Assembly (NCBI RefSeq): GCF_018129995.1
Contig: NZ_JAFCKS010000005.1
Location: 372,001 to 436,000 of the forward strand
DNA length: 64,000 bases
From: Bradyrhizobium sp. SZCCT0153
Lineage (GTDB): Bacteria; Pseudomonadota; Alphaproteobacteria; Rhizobiales; Xanthobacteraceae
Direction: 5' to 3'
Shown here piece by piece: positions 37,232 to 45,248 of this stretch (position 1 is the first letter of the stretch; the number at the start of each line of letters is the position of its first letter). A program made the translations under genes and the position numbers. The notes beneath the pieces were generated by a model. That model made no database searches, had not been told where the DNA came from, and saw only the letters and a program-made list of their open reading frames with translations.

Positions 37232-37263
37232 AAACCCCGGCAGCGATGCCGGGGTTTTTGTTT
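37232..37263 (+). terminator. Intrinsic terminator of groESL
   Basis: AACCCCGGCA-GCGA-TGCCGGGGTT (37233-37257) is a perfect 10-bp stem followed by TTTGTTTTTG, 24 nt after the groEL stop codon. Confidence 0.92.
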
Positions 37264-37328
37264 TTGCTCGGCTCTTTCCACTCGTCATTCCGGGGCGCGC
37301 GAAGCGCAAGCCCTGACTGACGGAGATC

Positions 37329-38075
37329 TCACCACACCTTCCCGAGCCGCTCCATGTGCGGCTCGCCCTCTTCGTCGAGCGACCAGAATATCCGCGTCAC
37401 GCGGCCGACCAGATTGTCCATCGGCACGAATCCGAACGTCGATATCAAGCGGCTGTCGGTGGAGTTGTCGCGGTTGTCGCCGAGCACGAAGAAATGGCCA
37501 GGCGGCACGGTGTAGGCGTCGGTGTTGTCGTAGTAGCCGTTGTCGACGCAGTCCTGCGTCACGTAGGACGCGCCGTTCGGCAGCGTCTCGCGCCAGCGCC
37601 TGGCTTTCGCGCCGTCATCCACGCCGCAGGTGGAGCCGGCAGCCACCGCCTTCAGAGCCACGCGTGTCGCCGGACGGTCGTTGAGGATGAGCTGGCCCTG
37701 CCGCATCTGGATGCGATCCCCGGGCAGCCCGACCACGCGCTTGACGTAGTCGACCGAAGTGTTCTTCGGCGTGCGAAACACCACGACGTCGCCGTACTCG
37801 GGTTCGGCAGCCCGGAAACGGCCGGAAATCCATGACGGTGCGAACGGAAAGGAATAGCGGCCATAGCCATAGGCATATTTTGCGGCGAAGACGTAGTCGC
37901 CGACGACCAGGGTCGGCGTCATCGAGCCGGAAGGGATGTTGAACGGCTGAAACAGGAAGATGCGGAACAGGAACGGCGGCGACCACAGCACCGGGATCAA
38001 GAGGATCAGGACGACGATCGCCTTCCATTCCCCGGATTTGGCCTGCGGCCGGATCGTTTCCTGCAGAATGGTCAT
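37329..38075 (-). CDS. lepB: Signal peptidase I
   Basis: This 248-residue inner-membrane serine protease removes signal peptides from exported proteins. One membrane helix is near residues 18-40. The catalytic Ser is in FNIPSGSMTPTL (about 52), the general-base Lys in VDYVKRVVGLPGDRI (about 113), and box E GDNRDNSTDSR (about 200) is intact. A short insert with two Cys (STCGVDDG and VTQDCVDN) in the periplasmic part could form a disulfide, as in many proteobacterial LepB. It is convergent with groESL. Bradyrhizobium often has more than one lepB; the usual lepA or rnc neighbours are absent here. Confidence 0.92.
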   Translation of the reverse strand: MTILQETIRPQAKSGEWKAIVVLILLIPVLWSPPFLFRIFLFQPFNIPSGSMTPTLVVGDYVFAAKYAYGYGRYSFPFAPSWISGRFRAAEPEYGDVVVFRTPKNTSVDYVKRVVGLPGDRIQMRQGQLILNDRPATRVALKAVAAGSTCGVDDGAKARRWRETLPNGASYVTQDCVDNGYYDNTDAYTVPPGHFFVLGDNRDNSTDSRLISTFGFVPMDNLVGRVTRIFWSLDEEGEPHMERLGKVW

Positions 38076-38199
38076 GCGCCTGCCCTGATCAAACCGTAGC
38101 CATCACGGGATTACGCAACCTTCGCGCGCACGCAATCCCTGCTTCAATGGTTTTGTCGTGCAACGCTTCGACCGCGTTCAACAAGGCTGATCCGACGGA

Positions 38200-39039
38200 T
38201 CAGCCGCGCGCGACATCGCCGAAGCAGCGGCGGATCCATTCGATGGTGAGCCGCGTCGCCGGATCGCGCTTGAGGTGGTTCTGCACCAGCAGCCAGACGT
38301 CGCGGCGCCTCGGCAGCAGCGTCGCGCGCAGGCTGCGGTCGGCGAGCAGCGGCCCGCAGCTATGCTCCGGCAGCACGCCGATGGCCTGGTGCGACTGGAT
38401 CATGGTCCTGATGATGCGGATATTGTCGGTGACGCAGCGCACGTTGTTCAGACGCTTCGCCCGCAGGAACTGCTGTTCGGGGATGTTATCGAGCTCGTCC
38501 GGATAGACGCAGGCGACAGGCTCGCCGCCCGCGCGATCGGCGGGCTCGAAGAAATACAGCCTGACATCGCCGAGCTTGGAGATGGTGAAGTCGCCCTTCT
38601 CCGGCTTGCGCAGGCGGATGGCAAGGTCGGCCTGCCAGCGCGAGAATTTGACGTTGCCGCTGGAGGTGAGGAATTGCAGCGTCAGGCCGGGGTGACCGCG
38701 CAGGAAGGCGCTGGCGTGGGGCGCCAGCAGCTCCTCGGCGACCGCGTTGGTCGAGGCGATGCGCAGGCGGCCGACCGCGCCCGGCTGGCTCTCACCGATA
38801 CGATCGATCGCCGCGACATGCGCGGCCATCGCGCCGACATGTTCGAGCACCGCTTCGCAATGGCGCGTCGGCCGGCGCTGGCCGTCGACCGCATCGAACA
38901 GCGGGACGCCGAGATCGCGCTGGATGCGTGCGAGCCTGCGGCCGACGGTGGTCTCGTCGATGCGCAGCCGCGCGCTGGCGCCGGCATAGGTGCCCTCGTC
39001 CCTCACCGCGGCGATGATGCGCAGATCATCCCAGTTCAT
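38200..39039 (-). CDS. LysR family transcriptional regulator
   Basis: This 279-residue protein has a LysR winged helix (MNWDDLRIIAAVRDEGTYAGASARLRIDET region; the key helix is GASARLRIDETTVGRRLARIQ) and a short effector domain with the family loop QSHQAIGVLPEHSCGP. It is about 20 residues shorter than typical LysR, as in the group that regulates small detox operons. The ATG at 39039 was preferred over two Met codons upstream, which lie in the operator-rich gap. Divergent from the isochorismatase-GST pair and probably its regulator. Confidence 0.88.
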   Translation of the reverse strand: MNWDDLRIIAAVRDEGTYAGASARLRIDETTVGRRLARIQRDLGVPLFDAVDGQRRPTRHCEAVLEHVGAMAAHVAAIDRIGESQPGAVGRLRIASTNAVAEELLAPHASAFLRGHPGLTLQFLTSSGNVKFSRWQADLAIRLRKPEKGDFTISKLGDVRLYFFEPADRAGGEPVACVYPDELDNIPEQQFLRAKRLNNVRCVTDNIRIIRTMIQSHQAIGVLPEHSCGPLLADRSLRATLLPRRRDVWLLVQNHLKRDPATRLTIEWIRRCFGDVARG

Positions 39040-39070
39040 GGCGATGAGCCTAGCAGGCACGACCGGATCC

Positions 39071-39106
39071 TGCAAATTTGCAGCCATATGCTGCAATAGT
39101 CCTGCA
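39071..39106. promoter_or_regulatory. Candidate LysR operator cluster
   Basis: Four TGCA boxes occur in 36 bp of the divergent gap, at 39071, 39079, 39092 and 39103. The first two form the palindrome TGCAAATTTGCA, and TGCAG-N7-CTGCA overlaps it. Such closely spaced dyads upstream of a LysR gene are typical autoregulatory sites. Assignment to this LysR is inference. Confidence 0.5.
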
Positions 39107-39170
39107 CAATGGCAGGCCGACGCCGCGCTAGGGTGGCGCCATCCGACACCGCCCTGAAGGCCTGACCCGC

Positions 39171-39764
39171 ATGACCGCTCCCAAGACCCTGCTCGAATTG
39201 TCCGGCGCCGACCTCACTCCGCCCAAGCTCGCCGATTCCTGCCTCGTGCTGATCGACATTCAGAACGAATATTGCGCCGGCCCCCTCGCCTTGCCGGATG
39301 CGGAGCCCGCGATCGCCGTCGCCGCGCGCCTGCTCGCCCGCGCGCGGGCAAGCGGCGGTGCGATCATCCATATCGCGCACAAGGGACGTGCCGGCAGCCT
39401 GTTCGACCGCGAGGCCGAGCGCGGCGCGATCGTCAGGAGCCTGACGCCGCTCGCGAGCGAAGCCGTGATCGAGAAGGCGCTGCCGAACGCTTTTTCCGGC
39501 ACCGACCTGCAGGCCCGGCTGGCCGCAACCGGACGCATCAACATCGTGCTGGCAGGCTTCATGACCCATATGTGCATCTCTTCGACCGCCCGCGCCGCGC
39601 TCGACCTCGGCCTGCGCACGACGATCGCAGCCGATGCCTGCGCCACACGCGATCTGCCCGACGGCCGCGGCGGAGCGCTTGCCGCAAGGACCATTCACGA
39701 GGTCGCGCTGGCCGAATTGTCGGACCGCTTCGCGATCATCGCACGAGCCGAAGCGCTGACCTGA
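39171..39764 (+). CDS. Cysteine hydrolase, isochorismatase family
   Basis: This 197-residue enzyme has the isochorismatase-like alpha/beta fold. The catalytic triad is seen as Asp29 (LIDIQNEY), Lys about 102 (EKALPNAFSGT) and Cys about 131 (FMTHMCISSTARAA). Related enzymes hydrolyse amides or ureas such as nicotinamide, biuret or N-carbamoyl compounds, or isochorismate. A preference for simple amides is possible but unproven. It starts the isochorismatase-GST pair controlled by the divergent LysR gene; the GST begins 13 nt later. Confidence 0.9.
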   Translation: MTAPKTLLELSGADLTPPKLADSCLVLIDIQNEYCAGPLALPDAEPAIAVAARLLARARASGGAIIHIAHKGRAGSLFDREAERGAIVRSLTPLASEAVIEKALPNAFSGTDLQARLAATGRINIVLAGFMTHMCISSTARAALDLGLRTTIAADACATRDLPDGRGGALAARTIHEVALAELSDRFAIIARAEALT

Positions 39765-39777
39765 CGGAGCGTGAGCG

Positions 39778-40416
39778 ATGCTGCAACTCTATTTCTTTCC
39801 GATGGCCTGCTCGCTCGCCAGCCGTATCGCGCTGATGGAGGCCGGCCTGGACGCGCACTATCATCTCGCCCACATCTGGACGAAGAAGGTGGTGGACGAC
39901 GGCAGCGACTTCCGCGGCGTGTCGCCGAAGGGTGCGGTGCCGGTCCTGGTGCTGGAGAACGGCGAGCGGCTGACCGAAAGCGCGGCGGTGCTGCAATACA
40001 TCGCCGACGCGAAGCCGGAGGCGGGCCTTGCACCCGGGTTCGGCGATCCCGACCGTTATCGCCTGCAGGAATGGCTGAGCTTCATCGGCGCCGAGATCCA
40101 CAAGGCGTTCCTGTTTCCGACCTTCTGGTACAAGGACGACGGCTCGCTCGCCAAGCCGCGAGCGAGGATCACGCAGACCTTGTCGGTGCCCTCGGCGCAT
40201 CTGGCGGACCGCGAATTCCTCGTCGGCAACCGCTTCACCGTCGCGGACGCCCATCTCACCTGGGCCCTGCTGCTGCTCCGTCCTGCCGGCGTCGACATCG
40301 CGCAATGGCCGGTTTTGTCGGCCTATCTCGAACGCATGCAGGCGCGCCCCGCAGTGCGAGAGGCGGTCGCGACCGAGTTGGCACTACGCAAAACCGTGGC
40401 GGCGAGCCCGGCGTGA
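39778..40416 (+). CDS. Glutathione S-transferase (beta-like)
   Basis: This 212-residue GST has the thioredoxin fold with the conserved Cys near the N-terminus (FFPMACSLASRIAL, Cys11) as in beta-class bacterial GSTs, VPVLVLENGERLTESAAVLQYIA (glutathione site), and FTVADAHLTWALLLL in the C-domain. It conjugates glutathione to electrophiles or reduces peroxides. It is 13 nt after the isochorismatase gene; both are probably switched on by the divergent LysR protein. Confidence 0.9.
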   Translation: MLQLYFFPMACSLASRIALMEAGLDAHYHLAHIWTKKVVDDGSDFRGVSPKGAVPVLVLENGERLTESAAVLQYIADAKPEAGLAPGFGDPDRYRLQEWLSFIGAEIHKAFLFPTFWYKDDGSLAKPRARITQTLSVPSAHLADREFLVGNRFTVADAHLTWALLLLRPAGVDIAQWPVLSAYLERMQARPAVREAVATELALRKTVAASPA

Positions 40417-40525
40417 CAGGATGCCGCGGCCGCCACGTTTGACGGTTCCGCAGCGAGGGCGTTGATGCCGGCGCGGCATGCGCTAGTCTGGGGGATATTT
40501 TTCGACTTTTCCTCGGGCGGCATTC

Positions 40526-41884
40526 ATGCGCGCAATTTCAAGATTTCACTTGCCCGGATTCTCTCTGGCCCTCCTTGCCTGCTGGCTCTGTGTTGCGACC
40601 GCTTCGGCGGAGACGCGGGTCGCGCTGGTGATCGGCAACGGCGCCTATGTCTCGACGGCGCAACTCCCGAACCCGTCGCACGATGCTGAAGACGTCGCGG
40701 CCTCGCTCAAGCGCAGCGGCTTCGAGGTCTTTCAGGGTATCGACCTGCGCCAGGCCGACATGCAGGACCTGACCATCCGCTTCGCGCGCGCCGCAAGCAG
40801 AGCCGACGTCGCCATGTTCTACTACAGCGGCCACGCGATGCAGTACAACGGCGTGAACTACCTGATGCCTGTTGACGCCGTGCTGACGGATGAAGCGGAC
40901 CTCAAGCGCTTCGTGCGGGTCGACGACATCGTGAACGATCTGCAGCAGGCCAAGAACCTGCGCATCCTCGTGCTGGATTCCTGCCGCGACAATCCGCTGG
41001 CCGAAACCCTCAAGCGCTCCGCCGGATCCACGCGCGCCGCCTCGATCGGACGGGGCCTGTCGAAGGTCGAGGCGCCGCGCGGCACGATCGTGTCGTTCTC
41101 GACGCAATCCGGGCAGGTCGCCGCCGATGGCGCCGGCCGCAACAGCCCCTACACGACCGCGTTCCTGAAGCACATCGAGGAACCGCAGGAAATCGGCGAC
41201 GTCTTCCGCGACATCAGCAGCGATGTCTATGACTCAAGCGGCAAGACCCAGCTCCCCGAGCTGTCGCTGTCGATCATCGGCAAGTTCTACCTGAACGGGC
41301 CGGTGTCGGTCACCTTGGCGCCAGCCGCGCCCCAAGCCGCGCCGCGGGCGGATCCCTGCGCAGCCGCAGAGGCACACTGGAAGGCCGCGGACAGCATCGG
41401 CACGCTGGGGGCCTACGAGGACCATCTCGCCAGATTCCCGAACTGCATTTTCGCGACGCTCGCCAGGGCGCGCGTCGAGGGGTTGAAACAGAAGACGGCG
41501 CTTGCGCCGGCGGCCGGCAACGCCCGAACCGGCGGCAGCAAGGAGTTTGACGGCAACTGGGACGTGACGTTGAATTGCCAGACCAGCGGCAAGGCGCAGG
41601 GCTTCACCAGAGCCCTCGCGGCAACCGTGACGAACGGCGTTTTTCACGCCGAGGCGCGGGGCTCGAGTGGTGTCAACCGGCTGGAGATCGACGGCCAGAT
41701 CCCGGCGGACGGCAAGACGACCTTGAGCGCGCGGGGGACGACGGGGGCGAGCACGTATACGCTCAACAACATCGCGCCCGGCTCGCCCTACGCCTTTACG
41801 GTCGATGCGCAGTTCGATCGCACCCGCGGCAGCGGCAAGCGCAACGAGGCACGTTCCTGCAATCTGGTTTTCGTCAAACGCTGA
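40526..41884 (+). CDS. Caspase family protein (orthocaspase, C14) with C-terminal beta domain
   Basis: This 452-residue exported protein has a signal peptide (ending about residue 27, ASA-ETR), then a caspase p20-like domain from RVALVIGNGAYV. The catalytic dyad is His in MFYYSGHAMQYNG (about 108) and Cys in LVLDSCRDNPL (about 154). Substrate preference for basic residues is usual in this group. After a linker of Pro/Ala (APAAPQAAPRADP) comes a repeat-free beta-rich region (about 330-452) ending in EARSCNLVFVKR, which resembles small lipocalin-like domains seen beside many rhizobial caspases; its role is unknown. No partner gene of known cell-death systems adjoins it. Confidence 0.88.
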   Translation: MRAISRFHLPGFSLALLACWLCVATASAETRVALVIGNGAYVSTAQLPNPSHDAEDVAASLKRSGFEVFQGIDLRQADMQDLTIRFARAASRADVAMFYYSGHAMQYNGVNYLMPVDAVLTDEADLKRFVRVDDIVNDLQQAKNLRILVLDSCRDNPLAETLKRSAGSTRAASIGRGLSKVEAPRGTIVSFSTQSGQVAADGAGRNSPYTTAFLKHIEEPQEIGDVFRDISSDVYDSSGKTQLPELSLSIIGKFYLNGPVSVTLAPAAPQAAPRADPCAAAEAHWKAADSIGTLGAYEDHLARFPNCIFATLARARVEGLKQKTALAPAAGNARTGGSKEFDGNWDVTLNCQTSGKAQGFTRALAATVTNGVFHAEARGSSGVNRLEIDGQIPADGKTTLSARGTTGASTYTLNNIAPGSPYAFTVDAQFDRTRGSGKRNEARSCNLVFVKR

Positions 41885-41965
41885 TCGTGCAATATCACGC
41901 AGTGCAGGCGACGGCGATCGGCTCGATCCCGCGGCGGACTGACATCTCACGACAGGAACAAGATC

Positions 41966-42790
41966 ATGGCATCGCATGACGGGAAGAAGATATTGGCCGG
42001 CAAGGTTGCGCTCGTGACCGGCGCCGGGCGCGGGCTCGGCCGCGCCTTCGCGGAGAAGCTTGCCGCGCTCGGCGCCGATGTCGCCATCCACGGCATGCGC
42101 GAGAACGGGCCGGCTGAATATGGCGAGGGCACCACCCTCACCGCGGTGGCCGCGGAGATCGGCCGGCAATTCGGCGTTCGCAGTCGGCGCATGCTCGGCG
42201 ACCTCACCAAGGGCGAGGACATCGCGCGCGTGGTTGCGGAGACGGAAGGCGCACTCGGCCCGATCGACATTCTCGTGCACAATGCCGGCGGCGATATCGC
42301 GGCCGCCGGCGGCAAGCCCGACCCGAACGACGCGGTGAACATCAAGGAGGCCGACGTCCGCGCGGTGCTGGAGCGCAATCTGCTCTCCACCATCCTGACC
42401 TGCCAGGCGGTCGCGCGCGGCATGATGGAGCGCCGTAGCGGTCGCATCGTCACCCTGGGCTCGGTCGCCGCTTTCAAGGGACGCACCAACGGCTCGATCT
42501 ATGCGGTGTCGAAGGCCGGCGTGACCCATTACACGCGATGTCTGGCCGACCAGCTCCGCCCCTACGACATCGCCGTCAATTGCATCGCGCCCGGAGATAC
42601 CCGAACCGGCCGCTTCCTCGGCACGCGCGCGGTGGACCCCGGCAGAATGGTCGAGACCGGCACGCTCGACCGGATCGCAACCGTCGACGAGGTCGCGCGC
42701 GTCGTCGAATTCTTCGCAGGCCCCATGGGCGCGTTCGTTTCCGGCCAGGTGCTGCGGATCGACGGCGGCGGACAGTGCTGGCCGGGCTGA
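41966..42790 (+). CDS. SDR family oxidoreductase
   Basis: This 274-residue short-chain dehydrogenase shows TGAGRGLGRAFAEKL (residues 17-31), HNAGGDIAAAGG (about 95), catalytic Ser in VTLGSVAAFKG and Tyr-x3-Lys in SIYAVSKAGVTH (about 177-181). The C-terminal SGQVLRIDGGGQCWPG is typical of FabG-like members. Substrate unknown. It lies 81 nt after the caspase gene and ends just before a hairpin terminator. Confidence 0.9.
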   Translation: MASHDGKKILAGKVALVTGAGRGLGRAFAEKLAALGADVAIHGMRENGPAEYGEGTTLTAVAAEIGRQFGVRSRRMLGDLTKGEDIARVVAETEGALGPIDILVHNAGGDIAAAGGKPDPNDAVNIKEADVRAVLERNLLSTILTCQAVARGMMERRSGRIVTLGSVAAFKGRTNGSIYAVSKAGVTHYTRCLADQLRPYDIAVNCIAPGDTRTGRFLGTRAVDPGRMVETGTLDRIATVDEVARVVEFFAGPMGAFVSGQVLRIDGGGQCWPG

Positions 42791-42806
42791 AACGTCGCGC
42801 AAAAGG

Positions 42807-42833
42807 AAAAGGCCGCTGCGAGCGGCCCTTTCT
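42807..42833 (+). terminator. Intrinsic terminator of the SDR gene
   Basis: GGCCGCT-GCG-AGCGGCC (42811-42827) forms a 7-bp stem followed by CTTTCT, 20 nt beyond the stop codon of the plus-strand SDR gene and before the convergent DUF2778 gene. Confidence 0.75.
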
Positions 42834-42856
42834 GCATCACCAGGAATGAGCCGGGA

Positions 42857-44050
42857 TCATTCGACCCGCGCCAGCACCGCGAGCTTGCGGATGCCCTTGT
42901 TGCGGTAGGCGTCGAGGAACGCGTAATAGTCCTTGAACGACACGCAGCCGTTGGAATCGCCATTCGGCCCGAGCATGAAGGTGTGCGCCAGCAGGCCGTC
43001 GCGGCCGTAGATCGCGCTCTCGCCGCCGATCGGGGTCAGGCGCAGCGCGGGCACGCCGTGGAACAGCGCCTCGCGCGGCTTCAGCATGTAGATGTGCGGC
43101 GGGGTCACGCCGCGCATGCGGACACGTGAGGAGCGCGGGTCGTCGAGATTGGAGCCGAGGCCGGAATGCGCCTCGAGCTTGGTGCCGTCCGGCAGATAGA
43201 CCGTCCTGGCGGTGATGTCGTAGACCGCGGTGTCGCGCTCATAGGGCGCCGAACCGCCGAGCATGGGGTTCTGCTCCCGCGGCGCGATGGAGGCGGTCAC
43301 GCTGGCGTCGGCCGAGGCATAGGCGAGCAGCCCGCCGGACGGCTCGCGCTTGCCCCAGAGCTTGTCCACCATCGACTGGCGCGGCCCGGTGATCGACATC
43401 ACCGCAGCCTTGGCGCGATCGGCGAACGATTTTGGTTTTGCCTCAGGCGCCGGCACGATCTCGGCCGGATCAGCCGAGGCCAGTTGCACCGGTGCGTCGG
43501 CGCGCTTGGTCCTGGCAGAATCCTTGGCAGAATCCTTGGCAGAATCCTTGCCAGCATCGGCGATCCTGGCGGGAGCAGGCTTCAGCGCTTCCGCGACCTT
43601 CGCGATCACGCCCGGCTTCGCCGTGTCCTTGGCCTCGGCAACCTTGGTCGCAGGCGCGACGCTCGCGGCGTTCGACTGCACGCCTTGGGTCGCAGCCGCG
43701 GCAAAGCGCTCGTTGAACATCTCGCGCGAGATCGGAGCTGCGACCTGCAACCGGTCGGGCAACAGCGCAAAGGCTTCCTTGACGGCCTCGCCCGCCTCGC
43801 GCAGCGCGACCCTGGGCGCCCGCTTGATCACGGGTGCGTCGTAGCCGATGCTGCCGACGGTCGGATAGACGCTGGCAGCGAAGATGTTGCTGTACACGGT
43901 CCAGCCGGCGCCAAGCACGACGCAGCCGATCACGGCGGCGCCAAGCGCGTTTTGGGTGGTCATCTTCCGGGAAGGTTTCCGATAAGAATTGCTCGAGAAT
44001 TCTTTGGACTTCCGTGCCGCGTTACTCTGCGCAGCGATACTCGTACTCAT
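42857..44050 (-). CDS. DUF2778 domain protein, probable periplasmic peptidoglycan-modifying enzyme (Tlde1-like)
   Basis: This 397-residue protein has a cytoplasmic basic start, one membrane anchor (GAAVIGCVVLGAGWTVYSN, about 36-54), a long Ala/Lys-rich linker (about 100-225) and a C-terminal DUF2778 domain (about 270-395). The domain holds AHSGLGSNLDDPRSS and the proposed catalytic GDSNGCVSFKDYYAF (Cys about 378), matching the L,D-transpeptidase-like Tlde1 fold that cuts or exchanges peptidoglycan peptides. The linker carries tandem KDSA repeats. The ATG at 44050 was chosen because ACGCAAGGCGA precedes it; a Met 24 codons upstream is possible. It converges on the SDR gene. Confidence 0.85.
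   Translation of the reverse strand: MSTSIAAQSNAARKSKEFSSNSYRKPSRKMTTQNALGAAVIGCVVLGAGWTVYSNIFAASVYPTVGSIGYDAPVIKRAPRVALREAGEAVKEAFALLPDRLQVAAPISREMFNERFAAAATQGVQSNAASVAPATKVAEAKDTAKPGVIAKVAEALKPAPARIADAGKDSAKDSAKDSARTKRADAPVQLASADPAEIVPAPEAKPKSFADRAKAAVMSITGPRQSMVDKLWGKREPSGGLLAYASADASVTASIAPREQNPMLGGSAPYERDTAVYDITARTVYLPDGTKLEAHSGLGSNLDDPRSSRVRMRGVTPPHIYMLKPREALFHGVPALRLTPIGGESAIYGRDGLLAHTFMLGPNGDSNGCVSFKDYYAFLDAYRNKGIRKLAVLARVE
43514..43549. repeat. 12-bp tandem repeat inside the DUF2778 gene (three units)
   Basis: GGCAGAATCCTT occurs three times in a row (43514-43525, 43526-43537, 43538-43549) and encodes KDSA units in the periplasmic linker. As 12 is a multiple of 3, copy number can change without a frameshift. 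Confidence 0.85.
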
Positions 44051-44160
44051 TCGCCTTGCGTCCAGGACGGTGTCACCAAGTCCCCCTTCGAAGTGCCGCT
44101 GGTCACGATCCGGGAACAGCATCTCGCAGAGGGTCGGAGCGTCATTAAGGCGACTTTTAG

Positions 44161-44175
44161 TTAAATGCGGATTAA
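44161..44175. promoter_or_regulatory. CtrA-like site TTAA-N7-TTAA
   Basis: TTAAATGCGGATTAA fits the CtrA full-site consensus (TTAA-N7-TTAA) 110 nt upstream of the DUF2778 gene; a CtrA-like half-site TTAACCAT lies further upstream near 44260. CtrA controls cell-cycle and cell-envelope genes in alphaproteobacteria, so control of a peptidoglycan enzyme is plausible. Such short motifs also occur by chance in A/T-rich DNA. Confidence 0.4.
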
Positions 44176-44560
44176 GTTCGGGCAGATGTGAGGCATCGGG
44201 TTAACGCTGTCCCATTTCGAGAAAAAGGCCCGCAGAATTACGGACTTAGGCGAAGCTGTTAACCATAATTCTCGCCCGGTTCAGCACGGTCAGCGGACGT
44301 CTCCGGCCGCATCTCTAAACGCACCAACCAAGTCGTTTTCGTGGTCTTCGATACCCGGACGATAACGGGGAAGCATTGCGTGACGCTGGTGCGCAATAGC
44401 CTCCCTCCACCTCTCGAGGCACGCGTGGCGGGCCACTCACACACCGCACGGGGCGCTCACGCCGTGCGGCGCCGTGAGTGAAAGTTGATCGCGCCGGTCT
44501 GGAAAATGCCGCAGCGAGGAAATAGCTGCGGAAGCGGCACTGTTCAGCAGCCTCTGCGTG

Positions 44561-44578
44561 TGATACGGTACCGTATCA
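44561..44578. promoter_or_regulatory. Perfect 18-bp palindrome upstream of the FecR-like gene
   Basis: TGATACGGTACCGTATCA is fully self-complementary and lies 42 nt before the start codon at 44621. The length and symmetry suit a dimeric repressor such as a TetR-family protein. No regulator gene is adjacent, so the protein that binds it is not known. Confidence 0.6.
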
Positions 44579-44620
44579 ACATCGCCTTGAACTGTGCCGG
44601 GCACGCTAACGGAGGCTGGC

Positions 44621-45145
44621 ATGAGAGAGTTCGCGCGCGCAGGGTTTCTCGCTCTGGCGGGGTCGTTTCTGTTGATCGGACATGCGATTGCCCAGCCTGC
44701 AGCCAATGTTGGCTGCACGGCGTCGCCGTCTGCCGCCGGAACGCAGACCTGGCGCTGCGACAACGGCATCACGATCGTTGCCGAAAGCGGCGCCAGATTT
44801 GAACTTAAGGACGCCAACCGCGACGGACATATAGACTCCGTGGAGTTGAGCAGCAGAGCGCTGCTGGTCGAGGTGCCCAAGAAGCCCGGCGGCAACCGCT
44901 TCAAGGTCCTGACGCCGCAAGCGATCGCCGCGGTGCGCGGCACGAAATGGGCGATCGATGTCGCGGAGGCCAAGACGTCCGTGTTCGTCGCCGACGGCCG
45001 CGTCGGGGTGAGCCGCAGGGCTCGTGGACGCGGCGTCGTTTTGGGCCCCGGCGAAGGCGTCGATGTCGAGGCAGCCGGCCCGCTGACCGTCAAGACATGG
45101 GGCCAGCCGCGCGTCGACGCGCTGATGGCAAGACTGGGCCAGTAA
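44621..45145 (+). CDS. FecR domain-containing protein (exported)
   Basis: This 174-residue periplasmic protein has a signal peptide (MREFARAGFLALAGSF then AIAQPA, cleaved about residue 24) and a FecR-like beta domain with the family pattern FKVLTPQAIAAVRGTKWAIDV (about 95-115) and TSVFVADGRVGVSRRARG (about 118-135). FecR domains transmit signals or assemble on the cell surface; this short form has no membrane helix, unlike sigma regulators. CGGAGGC precedes the ATG. It is followed by an adenylate cyclase gene behind a run of 14-bp repeats; FecR plus CHASE2-cyclase pairs recur in these bacteria. Confidence 0.85.
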   Translation: MREFARAGFLALAGSFLLIGHAIAQPAANVGCTASPSAAGTQTWRCDNGITIVAESGARFELKDANRDGHIDSVELSSRALLVEVPKKPGGNRFKVLTPQAIAAVRGTKWAIDVAEAKTSVFVADGRVGVSRRARGRGVVLGPGEGVDVEAAGPLTVKTWGQPRVDALMARLGQ

Positions 45146-45202
45146 AACTTGGCCGGTAAGACTGGGCCAGTAAGACCAGGCCAGTCAGGCGGGGTCAATA
45201 AG
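45133..45202. repeat. 14-bp tandem repeat between FecR and cyclase genes (five units)
   Basis: Units ACTGGGCCAGTAAA, ACTTGGCCGGTAAG, ACTGGGCCAGTAAG, ACCAGGCCAGTCAG and GCGGGGTCAATAAG follow each other without spacers. The first overlaps the FecR stop codon. Unit length is not a multiple of three, so copy changes would alter spacing of the downstream start without touching either protein. Confidence 0.85.
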
Positions 45203-45248
45203 GCCCGGACGAGCATTTGGACGATAGAAGAGATTGCAAAACGACCGC

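Larger units (their letters stand above)
44051..44620. other. 570-bp gene-free stretch between DUF2778 and FecR genes
   Basis: No coding frame with native codon use is convincing here. The A/T-richer first half (44150-44280) holds a CtrA-like site and GTTAACCAT motifs, consistent with promoters for the minus-strand DUF2778 gene. The second half holds an 18-bp palindrome upstream of the FecR-like gene. Confidence 0.6.

Noticed and set aside
44259..44444. 61-codon frame in the 570-bp gap
   Set aside because: No ribosome site, atypical codon use and no family likeness.
45133..45202. Possible CRISPR-like array
   Set aside because: Units are 14 bp, adjoining and without spacers; no cas genes.
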